A DNA stretch of 64,000 bases. It comes from Streptomyces sp. AW19M42 (GTDB taxonomy: Bacteria > Actinomycetota > Actinomycetes > Streptomycetales > Streptomycetaceae). Positions 8,176 to 19,000 of the stretch are shown piece by piece. Where the stretch lies: NCBI GenBank assembly GCA_000470535.1, contig CBRG010000110.1, positions 1 to 64,000 on the forward strand, given 5' to 3'. Both the position numbers and the translations under genes were made by a program. Positions within the stretch are counted from its first letter, which is position 1. The number at the start of each line of letters is the position of its first letter. Below the pieces are notes generated by a model, which saw only the letters and a list, made by a program, of their open reading frames with translations, searched no databases and was not told the origin of the DNA.

Positions 8176-8214
8176 CAGGAGCAGGAGGAGCAGGAGGAGC
8201 AGGAGGGGCAGGGG
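8176..8214. repeat. 9-bp tandem repeat in the operon spacer
   Basis: Units CAGGAG, CAGGAGGAG, CAGGAGGAG and CAGGAGGGG follow one another in the 133-nt gap between the ACP and hydrolase genes. On the transcribed (minus) sense the RNA is repeated CUCCUCCUG, which resembles the 3' end of 16S rRNA rather than a ribosome binding site. Confidence 0.8.
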
Positions 8215-8233
8215 CAATAGGAGTCGCCTCGGA

Positions 8234-8563
8234 TCAGGGTGCAGCTCGCAGCGAATCCGCCACGTAGTCGACGAGCTGACCCACCGTCAGGGCGATGATC
8301 TCGTCCAGCTCCAGATCAGCGACGAACAGGGCGACGTTGACCCGCGCGCCGTAGAGCTCGCGGAGCGAACCGGCGAGCGTGACCAGGTCGATGCTCTCCA
8401 GTTCGAGGTCGTCGTGGAACGCCGTCTCCCGGTGGATCTCGACGTCGTCGAGTCCCTCCTCGGCCAGCAGATCACGGAGCAGGGCCGTGATGTCGGTGAA
8501 GGCCCTCTCCGAGAGGGCGTCATAGGTGACGGTGGTGGGCTGCCCAGTGGTTTCGGTACTCAT
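8234..8563 (-). CDS. discrete acyl carrier protein
   Basis: A 109-residue carrier protein. The segment FHDDLELESIDLVTLAGSL holds the Ser (near residue 57) that would carry 4'-phosphopantetheine; the flanking acidic residues and the following helix fit ACPs. It has a longer N-terminal extension (about 20 residues) than fatty-acid AcpP. The ATG at 8563 overlaps the stop of the upstream synthase gene by 4 nt (ATGA), so it is made together with PksB. Since PksA already contains one internal ACP, this free one probably either loads a starter or hands the finished chain to later enzymes. The phosphopantetheinyl transferase domain of PksB is the obvious activator. Confidence 0.9.
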   Translation of the reverse strand: MSTETTGQPTTVTYDALSERAFTDITALLRDLLAEEGLDDVEIHRETAFHDDLELESIDLVTLAGSLRELYGARVNVALFVADLELDEIIALTVGQLVDYVADSLRAAP

Positions 8564-11500
8564 TCCAGTTCTCCAGTCGTCTTGTCGTCCGTCGTCCAGG
8601 CGACGACGAACCGCCGCCCGTCCGGCTCCCGCACACCGCCGCTCACCTCGGTGCATTCCACGGCGTAGCGCGCGCCGCCGGTCTCCACCCGCAGTCGTTC
8701 GGGGGTCGCGGAGACCACCTCGAAATCGGCGGGGCGCCCCTGTAGCCCCGTCCCCATCCGTTTGGCGACGGCTTCCTTCGCGGCCCAGAACCGGGTGAAC
8801 CAGACCGCCGCGCCTTCGTCGGTCGTCGCCACGAGCCGGTCCAGGAGCGCCAGTTCGGCCGCGCCGCAGGCGGCCTGCGCAGTACCCCGGGGACGATCGG
8901 AGATCTCCTCCAGGTCGATCCCGCAGGGGCCGCGGCGGGCGATGGCCACACCGATCTCCCGGCAGTGCGCGATCGACACGACCAGACCCGCCCCCACGTC
9001 GCATCCGTGTTCGCCGCTGACCTCCGGCTGGCCGGACTCGGCATTGCGCACGGCGATCTCCGCCGGATAGAGGTCGCCGTGGCCCTCCTGCCACAGGAGC
9101 GTGCGCACCGCGTCCTTGGCCGCGATCCGGCCGAGGAGCCAGCGGCGCCGCGCCATGGGCCGCAGCCCTTCGTACACCTCGCGTTCCGCGCGGCCCAGCA
9201 TGGAACGCATCACCAGCTCGCGGGTGGCGAGATCGGGCCAGCGTTCGTTGACCAGCAGCCAGCCGCCGGGCCGTGGTGCGGAGAGGGTGTTGCTCCCCGG
9301 GTAACGGTCGACCGCGCGCATGGTCGCGTCGTTGTCGAAGCGCCGGTCCTGCCAGCCGGTGAACTCGGCCCACACCCGGCCCTCGTGGCTGAGCTGCATG
9401 TCCGCCGTGAGGGTGGACCCGGTCACCTCGGTGATGCGGACGGCACACGTCAGCCGGGTGCCGGGGGCGGGGTCGGGGCCGAAGAAGCGGATACGGTCCA
9501 TGCCCACGGGGAAGACCGTTGTGCGCTCGTCGCGCTTCGACATGATCCAGTAGCCGAGCAGCTGGCCCACGTTGTCCAGCAGAGCGCCGGGCGCCTCGGG
9601 CGCGGTCAGCACCCCTCGTACGTATTGGTCGGCCTCGGCCAGCAGTTCGCTCACACCTTGGAAGCGGGGGCCGTGGAACATCCACCGATCCGTGTACAAC
9701 TGCTCGGCCCGCAGGTCGGGTTCGCGCTCCGCGGCGGGGTCGGTCGACCAGATCTCGGGGGCGGCCGGATAGTCGGGCGCCAACTCCACGACCGCGCGCG
9801 AGTAGCCGGTGAGGGCGACTTCCACCCGGTCGGGCGTCACGTCCCGCACCTCCACCGGGACCCGCACCGAGGGGATCGCGGCGATCCATTTCAGCAGCCG
9901 CACCTCGTGCACGGCGATCGCACGCGTCCCCGGGCGGGCCCGCTCGGCGATCCGCATCAGATGCGTGATGACCGTGGTGGCCGGTACCACGGGCCAGCGG
10001 TCCCCCTCCTCGGGCCAGCCGGGCCGCTGCCAGAAGAAGCAGTGGTCCAGCAGGTACGGCATCTCGGCGACGTCCACCCGCAGTTCCCGGGGCACCGCCG
10101 GAGCCGGGGGCCCGGCGGGCGCAGGAGGCCCCGCGGGGCGACGGGCCGGAGCGGGACGACCCGGCCGGACCTGTGGGGTGCGGCGGGTGAGACCGCGGGC
10201 ACCGATCAGCTCCCGTGCCGCCGACGCCGTGTCGTCGAGCAGCGCGGACAGCTCGGCGCCCAGCGGGTCGTGCGCCGCGGCCGGAGCCACCGGAGCGGCG
10301 CTGTCGCGGAGCGCCGGGGCGGCGACCATGCCGTGCATCCGGGCGGGCAGGGAGACCAGCGCCCCACTCAGATCCAGCCGCACGCCAGGACGGCCCGAGG
10401 CGGGCCGTGCCGTGGCCGTGCCGTGGTCGGCCGCAGTCCGGGAGAGCAGCGGGCCGGCCTCGGGAGAGGCGCCCTCCGTCCACAGGGCGGTCACCACGCG
10501 GCGCAGCTGCGCCAGGCTGTCGCGCGCCGGGGAGTGCGCGCTGACGACGAGCCGGTCCCGCCCGGCGAGGGTGTCGTCGATGAGCGAACCGAGCTGGCCC
10601 GCGCCGAGTTGCACGAAGGCCCTGAACCCGGCGTCGTGGAGCGCGAGGACCGTTTCCCGGAAGCGGACGGGCTCCAGCAGGTGACGGACGAAGAGGTCGC
10701 GCACGGCCTCCGGCCCGGAGGGAAAGGGAGCGGCGATGGTCGCGGACCAGACCGGGGTGGTGGCGGGGTTGATCGAGTAGCGCTCGGCAGCCGCCCGGAT
10801 CGGGCCCAGATACGGTGCGAGCAGCGGAGTGTGGAAGCCGGAACGGAACGGCAGCACCTGGCAGATGATGCCCTGGCCGCGGAAGTGGCTCACCAGTGTG
10901 GCCACCGCGTCCTCGGGGCCGCAGATCATCGACTGGTTCGGTGCGTTGTCGTGCGAGAGCACGACGTCCTCGCGGCCGGCGAGCTCTTCCAGCACCCGAG
11001 GGGCGGGCATGCCCAGTACCCCGAAGGCGACGCCCGGCACCCGGAGCGCGTCCGGGTCGAAGTCCGCGAGGAAGGCGTCCACCTCGTCCGCCGTGTGGAT
11101 GCCGCCGCAGGCCATGGCCGTCCACTCGCCCACGCTGTGTCCGGCGACGGCGTCCGGGATGACGCCCAGCCGGCGCAGCGAGGTGTCCAGCAGCCGCCCC
11201 AGCTGGAAGACGGCTGCACCGTGCCGGCCCACGTCGCCCACGGGGGCGCCGGAGCCCAGCGCCCAGGGCAGCCCGAATCGCGTGGCCAGTTCCTCGACGC
11301 GCGGAGTGAACTCGGCCTCCAGGCCGGGAAAGACGAACGCGGTACGGCCGCCCGCGGCTTCCAGCACCGGTCGCGGGGTGAACCACACATCGGTGCGGCC
11401 ACGCCAGGGCACGCCCCGGGCCACGGCCTTGCGGGCCAGTTTCAGTCTGCGTTCCGTCGGGTCGACGATGCCCAGGCGCACCGGACCGCCCCCCGGGACC

Positions 11501-13065
11501 CGCTCGTCCCGGCCCGACGCCAGCACCGCGGAATCGTCCGCGGTCAGCAGCGCGGCCAAGTCGTCGACGCTGTCGGCGGCGAGCCGGAGCACCCGTTCCG
11601 GCTCACTCACCGTCGCCCTGGGCACCCTCGCGGCAGTGGACGTCACCGGTTGTTCCAGCACCACGTGGGCGTTGATGCCGCCGAAGCCGAAGGCGTTCAC
11701 GCCCGCGCGGCGCGGCGTGCCGCTCTCCGGGTCCTGCCAGGGGCGGGGCTGGGCCAGGGGGGCGAACCTTGTTCCCTCAAGAGCCGGATTGGGGTCATCG
11801 CAGTGCAGCGTGGGCGGGAGCACCCCGTGGTGCACCGCCAGTGCCGCCTTGATCAGACCGGCGATCCCCGCGGCCGGCATCGTGTGACCGATCATCGACT
11901 TCACCGAGCCGATGGCCGCCCGCTCGCCACCGTGCGCCGGCCCGAACACCTCGGCCAGCGTGGCGAGTTCCGCGTTGTCCCCGGCCGAGGTCGCCGTGCC
12001 GTGTGCTTCGAGCAGGCCGATCGAGTCGGCGGCCCTGGGGTCGAGTCCCGCCGCCTCCCACGCCTGGCGCACCGCACGGACCTGACCGCCCGGGTCCGGG
12101 GCGAACAGGCTGGCCGAGCGGCCGTCGCTCGCCACACCGGTGCCCGTGATCACCGCGTAGATCCGGTCCCCGTCCCGCTCGGCGTCGGCGAGCCGCTTCA
12201 GGACGACCACTCCGGTGCCCTCACCGATCAGCACACCGTCGGCGTCCCGGTGCAGGGGGCGGATGCGCTCGGAGGGGGAGAGCGCCCCGAGCTGGTTGAA
12301 GACGCTCCACAGAGTGATGTCGTGGCAGTGGTGCACGCCACCCGCCAGCATCACGTCGCAGCGCCCGGAAGCGAGTTCTCGAACCGCGTGGTCGACCGCG
12401 ATCAGCGAGGACGCGCAGGCAGCGTCGACCGTGTAGGCCGGCCCGCGCAGATCGAGACGGTTGGCGACCCGGGAGGCCGCCAGATTCGGTACGAGACCGA
12501 TCGCCGATTCGGGCTGCTCGGGGCCGAGCCGGTCCGTGAACGCCGCGCGCACCTGCTCCAGCTGGCCGTGGCTGAGCTGTGGGGCCAGCTCGCTCAGCGT
12601 CCGCACCAACTGGTGTGCGGTGCGCACCCGCTGGTCCAGCCGGACCAGACCGGGCGTCAGGTATCCGCCGCGGCCCAGCACGATCCCGGCCCGCTCCCGT
12701 GCGGACGGCAGCACGCCGTCACCACCCGCGTCCAGCAGCGAACGGTGCGCCACCTCCAGCGCGATCAGCTGGTCCGGTTCGGTGCCCGCCACCGACGACG
12801 GCATGATCCCGAACCGGGTCATGTCGAACTCGGTGGTCCGGTCCACGAACCCACCGCGCCGGCAGTAGATCCGGTCGCTTCTGCGCTCCTTGCCCGAGGC
12901 ACCCGGTGCGTAGAAACCCGGGTCCCAGCCGTCGTCGGGAACCTCGGTGATGGAGTCCACGCCGCCGACGATGTTGGCCCAGTAGGCGTCCAGGTCACCC
13001 GCGCCCGGGAAGAGGGCGCCCATACCGATGATGGCGACCGGCGTGCGTGCGTCCACCTTCGTCAC
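8560..13065 (-). CDS. multidomain lipid/polyketide synthase B: KS-AT-DH-PPTase
   Basis: A 1501-residue megasynthase. The ketosynthase (about 5-470) has VDAACASSL with Cys near 215, then EAHGTAT and IGSVKSMIGHT, so all catalytic residues are present. The acyltransferase (about 570-860) has AGHSVGEW and GFHTPLL. After an Ala/Pro linker comes a double-hotdog dehydratase (about 980-1290) with His in MPYLLDHCFF and Asp in LLDNVGQ. The C-terminal 190 residues are a phosphopantetheinyl transferase (GIDLEEI, FWAAKEAVAKRMGTG). The start is GTG at 13065, overlapping the PksA stop (GTGA). The layout resembles PUFA-synthase or heterocyst-glycolipid-type (hglE-KS) enzymes. It lacks KR, ER and ACP, which PksA supplies. 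Confidence 0.9.
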   Translation of the reverse strand: MTKVDARTPVAIIGMGALFPGAGDLDAYWANIVGGVDSITEVPDDGWDPGFYAPGASGKERRSDRIYCRRGGFVDRTTEFDMTRFGIMPSSVAGTEPDQLIALEVAHRSLLDAGGDGVLPSARERAGIVLGRGGYLTPGLVRLDQRVRTAHQLVRTLSELAPQLSHGQLEQVRAAFTDRLGPEQPESAIGLVPNLAASRVANRLDLRGPAYTVDAACASSLIAVDHAVRELASGRCDVMLAGGVHHCHDITLWSVFNQLGALSPSERIRPLHRDADGVLIGEGTGVVVLKRLADAERDGDRIYAVITGTGVASDGRSASLFAPDPGGQVRAVRQAWEAAGLDPRAADSIGLLEAHGTATSAGDNAELATLAEVFGPAHGGERAAIGSVKSMIGHTMPAAGIAGLIKAALAVHHGVLPPTLHCDDPNPALEGTRFAPLAQPRPWQDPESGTPRRAGVNAFGFGGINAHVVLEQPVTSTAARVPRATVSEPERVLRLAADSVDDLAALLTADDSAVLASGRDERVPGGGPVRLGIVDPTERRLKLARKAVARGVPWRGRTDVWFTPRPVLEAAGGRTAFVFPGLEAEFTPRVEELATRFGLPWALGSGAPVGDVGRHGAAVFQLGRLLDTSLRRLGVIPDAVAGHSVGEWTAMACGGIHTADEVDAFLADFDPDALRVPGVAFGVLGMPAPRVLEELAGREDVVLSHDNAPNQSMICGPEDAVATLVSHFRGQGIICQVLPFRSGFHTPLLAPYLGPIRAAAERYSINPATTPVWSATIAAPFPSGPEAVRDLFVRHLLEPVRFRETVLALHDAGFRAFVQLGAGQLGSLIDDTLAGRDRLVVSAHSPARDSLAQLRRVVTALWTEGASPEAGPLLSRTAADHGTATARPASGRPGVRLDLSGALVSLPARMHGMVAAPALRDSAAPVAPAAAHDPLGAELSALLDDTASAARELIGARGLTRRTPQVRPGRPAPARRPAGPPAPAGPPAPAVPRELRVDVAEMPYLLDHCFFWQRPGWPEEGDRWPVVPATTVITHLMRIAERARPGTRAIAVHEVRLLKWIAAIPSVRVPVEVRDVTPDRVEVALTGYSRAVVELAPDYPAAPEIWSTDPAAEREPDLRAEQLYTDRWMFHGPRFQGVSELLAEADQYVRGVLTAPEAPGALLDNVGQLLGYWIMSKRDERTTVFPVGMDRIRFFGPDPAPGTRLTCAVRITEVTGSTLTADMQLSHEGRVWAEFTGWQDRRFDNDATMRAVDRYPGSNTLSAPRPGGWLLVNERWPDLATRELVMRSMLGRAEREVYEGLRPMARRRWLLGRIAAKDAVRTLLWQEGHGDLYPAEIAVRNAESGQPEVSGEHGCDVGAGLVVSIAHCREIGVAIARRGPCGIDLEEISDRPRGTAQAACGAAELALLDRLVATTDEGAAVWFTRFWAAKEAVAKRMGTGLQGRPADFEVVSATPERLRVETGGARYAVECTEVSGGVREPDGRRFVVAWTTDDKTTGELE

Positions 13066-16000
13066 CAGCCCGAAGCGGTGTAGACCGTGGCGTGCGTCTC
13101 GGGCAGACCCCAGGCCAGTTCCCGCAGCAGGCTGAGCGGGCCCTCGGCCGGGTCGATCAGCTTGATCCCCCGGGCCGCGTAGGAGCGCATCAGCTCGGGT
13201 GTCACCATGCCGCCGCCCGTCTCCTGGGCCGCCCAGGGACCCCAGTGCACGGTGAGCCCGCGCCGGCCCGGCCTGCTCCAGCGCCGGCCCAGCTCCTCCA
13301 GGGCGTCGTTGGCGGTGGCGTAGTCGCACTGGCCGCGATTGCCCAGGGCCGCGGCGATACTTCCGAAGAGCACCGCGAAGTGCGGGCCGGCCGGAGTTGC
13401 GTCCACCGCGTCGAGCAGGGCTTCGGCCCCCCCGACCTTGACGGAGAAGACCCGCGCGAAGGATTCCGCGGTCTTCTCCGCGATCAGCTTGTCCTCGATC
13501 ACCCCGGCCGCGCAGACGACCCCGTCCAAGCGGCCGTACTCGGCGTGAACGCCCTTCACGAGGCTGCTGACGGCCTCCGTGTCCAGCACGTCCACGCAGT
13601 GGTAGTGCGCTTCGCTGCCCAGCTCCCGCAGGTCCCGCAGCGTGTCGCGCACCTCGCGGGCGGCCAGCAGGGCGTTCAGCCTGCGCTCGATCTCGGCGGG
13701 CTGGGTGAGCCCCGTCGCGAGGAGCGCGCGTCGCAGCGCGTCGCGGCCCTGTGCCGATGCCGTCTGCGGGTCCTCGGCCTTCGCGGGCACCGGGGTGCGG
13801 CCCATGAGTATCAGGCGGCAGCGGCTCGCGGCGGCCAGCGTACGGGCGAAGCCGGCGGTGATGCCGCGCGCGCCGCCTGCCAGCAGCACCACGGCCTCCC
13901 CGTCCAGGCCGAGGGCCTGTGCCTCCGAGACGCCGTCCCCGGCGGGGCCGGCTCCGGTGTCGGCGAGTGCGCCGAGACCGACGGGTGTCAGCCGCAGCCC
14001 CCACCGGGTGGCGCCGTCGGTGAGCACGACGGGCTCCCGGTCCTCGGCGGCCGCCTCGACGAGCAGTGCGGCCGCGACGGCTTCGGCGTCGGCGGTTTCG
14101 GCCACCTCCAGCAGGGTCGCGGCGCACTCCGGGTACTCCCGGACGATCGTACGGAAGAACCCGCGCAGGCCACTGACCGCGCCCACGGTGCGCCGCTCCA
14201 CCGCGATCAGCCGGGTGGGAGACGCCGCGAGAACCTTCTGGAACAGCGCGAGGGCGTCGGGCAGCGGTGGCGTGTCCGCGTCCAGCGCACCGAGGTAGAG
14301 CACGGTGGCGGGTACGTCGTCGGGTACGTCGTCGGTGATCACCGGTTCGGCACCGATGGCGCGCAGCCGGTCCGCCGTTGCCTCGGCGGACGCACCGCCG
14401 CCGAGCAGCAGTACCCGGGTTCCGGCCGGGACCGACCCGGTCACCCCGGGCAGCGCCTCCTTGGTGAACTCCAGCCGCACGGGGGCGACGATCTCCGGTT
14501 CGACGGCCTCGGGCGCGACCGGCACCGGGGCGGACACCGCCGAGCGCGCGTCGGCCCCGGGATCGGGCTCACCGCCGCCGAGCGCGGTGACGAGGAGGCC
14601 GGTGAGGGCGGCGGCGGTGCGGGCGGAGCTGAGCTGGTCGAGCCCCTCGGGGGTGTTGGTGGGCAGGCCGAGGCGGGTGGCGAGTTCGCCCGCTATCTCG
14701 GCGCGCTTGATGGAGTCGACGCTGAGATCGGCTTCGAGGTCGAGATCGGGTTCGATCATGTCCACGGGGTAGCCGGTGCGGTCCGCGACCACGCCGAGGA
14801 CGGTGTCGAGCACGTACGCCCCGTCCCTGACAGGTGCGGTCGTGGCCGCGGCGGGGACCGAAGGCCCCGCGGGAGCCGCGACGGGAAGTTGCGGCGGATC
14901 GTAGGCGACGGTTCCGGTGTACGCCGGGGCGAGGTGCACCGGCGAGGGCGCGGCTTCGTATCCGTCCGGCCCGCCCAGATAGCGCAGCAGCACATCCCGC
15001 TGGGCCGCCACCATCTCCCTGCTGCTGCGGAGGAACTCCGCGATGAGGGCATCGGGGCCCGAGAGGGGGCCGGTGTTCTGGTGATGTTCCGACACGATCG
15101 ACTCCGTTATCCGACGGGCGGGATGGAATGCGCCTGGGGCGATGGTGCCGTCGGCGCGGCGCAGCAGGTGGCCGTCGACCGTCCACCCGGGGGCACGTGC
15201 GGCGTCGGCGGTCTCCGGGTCGACGGTGTCCCGCCCCTGGACGAGCCGGGCGACGCGCACATCGACTCCCAGGACCGCGAGCCGGGCCAGCGCGTCGAGC
15301 AGGGCGCGCAGTCCGTCACGGTGGCCGGTGGCGACGGGCACGGTGCGATGCGGACGGTCGCCGAGGACCGCGTCCACCAGCCGCGACAGCACCTGGCCGG
15401 GTCCGACCTCGGCGAAGACCCTCGCGCCCGCCTCGTACATGGCCTCGATCTGCTCGGCGAAGCGCACCGGCGCCTCGATCTGCGCCGCCAGCGACTCGCG
15501 GATGCCCTCGGGCGTGGCCGGGTAGCGTCCGGCGGTCCGGTTCGCCCACACGTCGAAGGCGGGAGGGCGCGGTGTGACCTGCGACAGATGGCCGGCGAAG
15601 CTTTCGGCCGCACCCGACAACAGCGGGCTGTGGAAGGCACAGGCCACCTGGAGCGGTTTGGCCGAGTGACCTGCCTCCCGCAGCGCGGTGCAGGCCGCGA
15701 GCACCGACTCGGTCGGCCCCGAGACGACCGTCTGAGATGCCGAGTTGAGGTTCGCCGCCACGACGTCACCGAGGGAGCCGGCCGAGCGGAGTACTTCCTG
15801 GATCTGCTCGGCACCTGCGTTCACGGCCGCCATCGATCCCGGGTCCCCGTCCGTGACCGCGCCCATGATCGCTGCGGCGCGGGCTGCACTCGCCGCCAGC
15901 AGTTCCTCGGGCGCGAACACTCCGGCCGCCCCCAGCGCCGCCAGCTCGCCGTAGCTGTGCCCCGCCGCCATCGCGGGCCGCACCCCCAGGCTGCCGAACA

Positions 16001-19000
16001 GGTCCGCGACGGCCAGCTCGACCATGCCGAGGGCGGGCTGTGCCACGGTCGTGTCGGTGATCCCGGCCAGCTGCGCCGCCTTCGTGTCCTCGTCGAACGC
16101 GGCGGGCGGATAGAGGGCCCCGGCCCACTCCCGGCCGAGGTGGAGGTAGCGGTGCAACTCGGGGAAGGCGACGAAGAGATCCGCCAGCATCCCGGGCCGC
16201 TGACTGCCCTGGCCGGGAAAGAGGAAGGCCAGCGCATCGCCCGGCGCGGTCCCGGTGTCGTACAGCCCCTCCTGCTCGGGTACCGCGCTGTACAGGCCCT
16301 CACCGGGGGAGTGCTCACCGTCGACCGCCCGCTTCAGCAGGCCGGGCAGCGTGTCGAGCGAGTCGGCGACCACCGCGAAGCGGACCGGCTCCTCGTTCAG
16401 TGCTGCCCGGTCGGCGCGGAGTGCGGCGTGACGCGCATAGTCCCGCAGCCGCCAGGTCCCGCCCCGCTCCAGCAGGTCGAGCAGTCGTCGTGCGGTGCGG
16501 GCGGCGCTCTCTTCGTCCTTGCCGCGGAAGACGAACAGCTCGGCGGGCCAGCTGTCGCGTGCGTGGGACGCCGGCGCCTGGTCGTGGGCGCGCAGCACCA
16601 CGTGGAAGTTGGTGCCGCCGAAGCCGAAGGCGCTGACCCCGGCGATCCGCTCGGCAGGCTCCGAGGCCCAGGGCCGTGCCTCGGTGTGGAAGGCGAACGG
16701 GCTTGCCTCCTGCTCCCAGGCCGGGTTGGGCTCACTCAGGTGCAGCGTGGGCGGTTTGATGCCGTGGTGGAGGGCGTATGCCGTCTTGATCAGACCGGCC
16801 ATTCCTGCCGCGCACTTGGTGTGCCCGATCTGCGACTTGACGGATCCGATGGTGCAACTGCCGGGCTGTGCACCGGATTCGGTGAAGAACTCGGTGATGG
16901 TGGCGAGTTCGGTACGGTCGCCGACGACGGTGCCGGTGCCGTGCGCCTCGATGAGGCCCACCTCGGCGGGCGAGATGCCCGCTGTCGCGTACGCCCGCTC
17001 CAGCGCGGCCCGCTGGCCCTCGGGGCGGGGTGCGGTCAGCCCCAGCGCGCGGCCGTCGCTGGCACTTCCCACCCCGTCGATGACGGCGTAGATCCGGTCG
17101 CCGTCCCGCTCCGCGTCAGCGAGCCTCTTCAGGGCCACACAGCCCACACCCTCACCCAGCGCGATGCCGTCGGCATGCGTGTCGAAGGTGGCGGAGCGGC
17201 CGGTGGGGGAGAGCGCGTGCACCGAGGAGAACAGCAGGAAGTCGTTGATGCCGTTGTGCAGGTCGGCGCCGCCGCACAGGACCAGGTCACTGGTGCCGGT
17301 CACCAGCTCCTTGCAGGCCGCGTCCACCGCGGTCAGCGAGGAGGCACAGGCGGCGTCCACCGTGTAGTTGGCGCCGCCCAGGTCGAGCCGGTTGGCGATG
17401 CGGCCCGCGATGACGTTGGCCAGCATGCCGGGGAAGGAGTCCTCGGTCAGCTTCGGGAGCTGTTCGTCAAGGCCTGGCGGGACGCTGCCGGTGTACGCGG
17501 GAAGCACGGTGCGCAGCGTCGTGGCGCTGGAGAGGTCGCTGCCCGCCTCCGCTCCGAAGATCACCGAGGTGCGCCGGTGGTCGGTGCCCGGCGCGTCGTA
17601 CCCGGCGTCCACCAGCGTCCGGCGGGCTGCTTCGAGCGCCAGCAGCTGCACCGGTTCGATGCTCGGGAGCGAGGCCGGGGGGATGCCGTAGACCAGCGGG
17701 TCGAAGGGGATCTCGGGCAGGAAACCGCCCCAGCGGGACGGGGTGCGCTCGCCGTCGCCGTCCGGTGCGTAGTACAGCTCCGGGTCCCAGCGCTGTGTCG
17801 GAACCTCCGTCACGCAGTCCTTGCCGGACAGGACGTTGGCCCAGAACTCGCTCAGGTCGGTGGCACCGGGGAACATGCCGGCCATGCCGACCACCGCGAT
17901 CCGCAGTGGCGCGGGCGCGGGTTCCCGGCCGGCGGTACCGGGTCCGAGACTTCTGACGCGCTCACGGAGCCGGTGGCCCGCGCCCTCGGTCACCGACGCG
18001 TGCAGGGCGGCCACATCGGTGGTGGCGTGCCGCAGCACCACCACGTCCCCTGCCATGAACATGCCCTCGTCCGCCTGGCGGTCCTCGTCCACCGTCAGGA
18101 GGTTGTCGCCGACCCGCTCGATGCCTTTGGACGCCAGCCGCAGCCGGCCGACGTTGAAGCGTTCCAGCTGCTCCCAGGCCTCCCGGTCGGGGACCCCGCG
18201 TTCGCTCAGTTCGGCCTTGAGGGCCGTGAAGTCGCGAGTGATGGCGGAGTGCGCGCAGCGGGTGGCGTGCCCGGGAGCCGTCTCCAGCAGGTCGGTGCGC
18301 TGTGCGGCGATCACCTGGCGCTGGTACAGCGGCTGGATCGCTCCTGCCGTCACCGCCTCCGTGGTGAACAGGTAGGCCGTGCCCATCAGTACACCGAAGC
18401 CCACGCCGGCGCGGGTCAGGGGAGCGGCGAGGGCGGCTGCCATGGCAGCCGACCGCTCGTCGTGGATACCGCCGGCGAAGAGCACGGTGAGTTCGCCCGC
18501 GGACCGGCTGCCGGACTTGGCGAGAAAGTCGAGCAGGACCTCGGTCTGCGCCTGCCACAGCGGGAAGGATCCACGCGGGCCGACATGACCACCGCACTCC
18601 GCGCCCTCGAAGATGAAGCGGCGGGCCCCCGCTGCCAGGAACTGCCGCAGCAGGCCGGGCGACGGCACGTGCAGGAAGGTGGTGATGCCCTCGGCCTCCA
18701 GGGCCGCGGCCTGAGCGGGTCTGCCGCCCGCGATGATCGCGTGCGAGGGACGCAGCTCCCGGACCACGTCCAGTTGGGCGTCCTTCACGGCGTCGTCCGC
18801 GAAGCCCAGGATGCCCACGCCCCAGGGGGCGTCCCCGAGCAGCTCCCTGGTCTCCTCCAGCATGGAGCGGGTGCGCTCGGCTCCGGCCAGCGCCAGTGCC
18901 AGGAAGGGCAGTCCGCCCTCGGCAGCCACAGCCGCCGCGAAGCCGGGCTGGTCGCTCACCCGGGTCATCGGTCCCTGGGCGATGGGCAGCGTCGTCCCGA

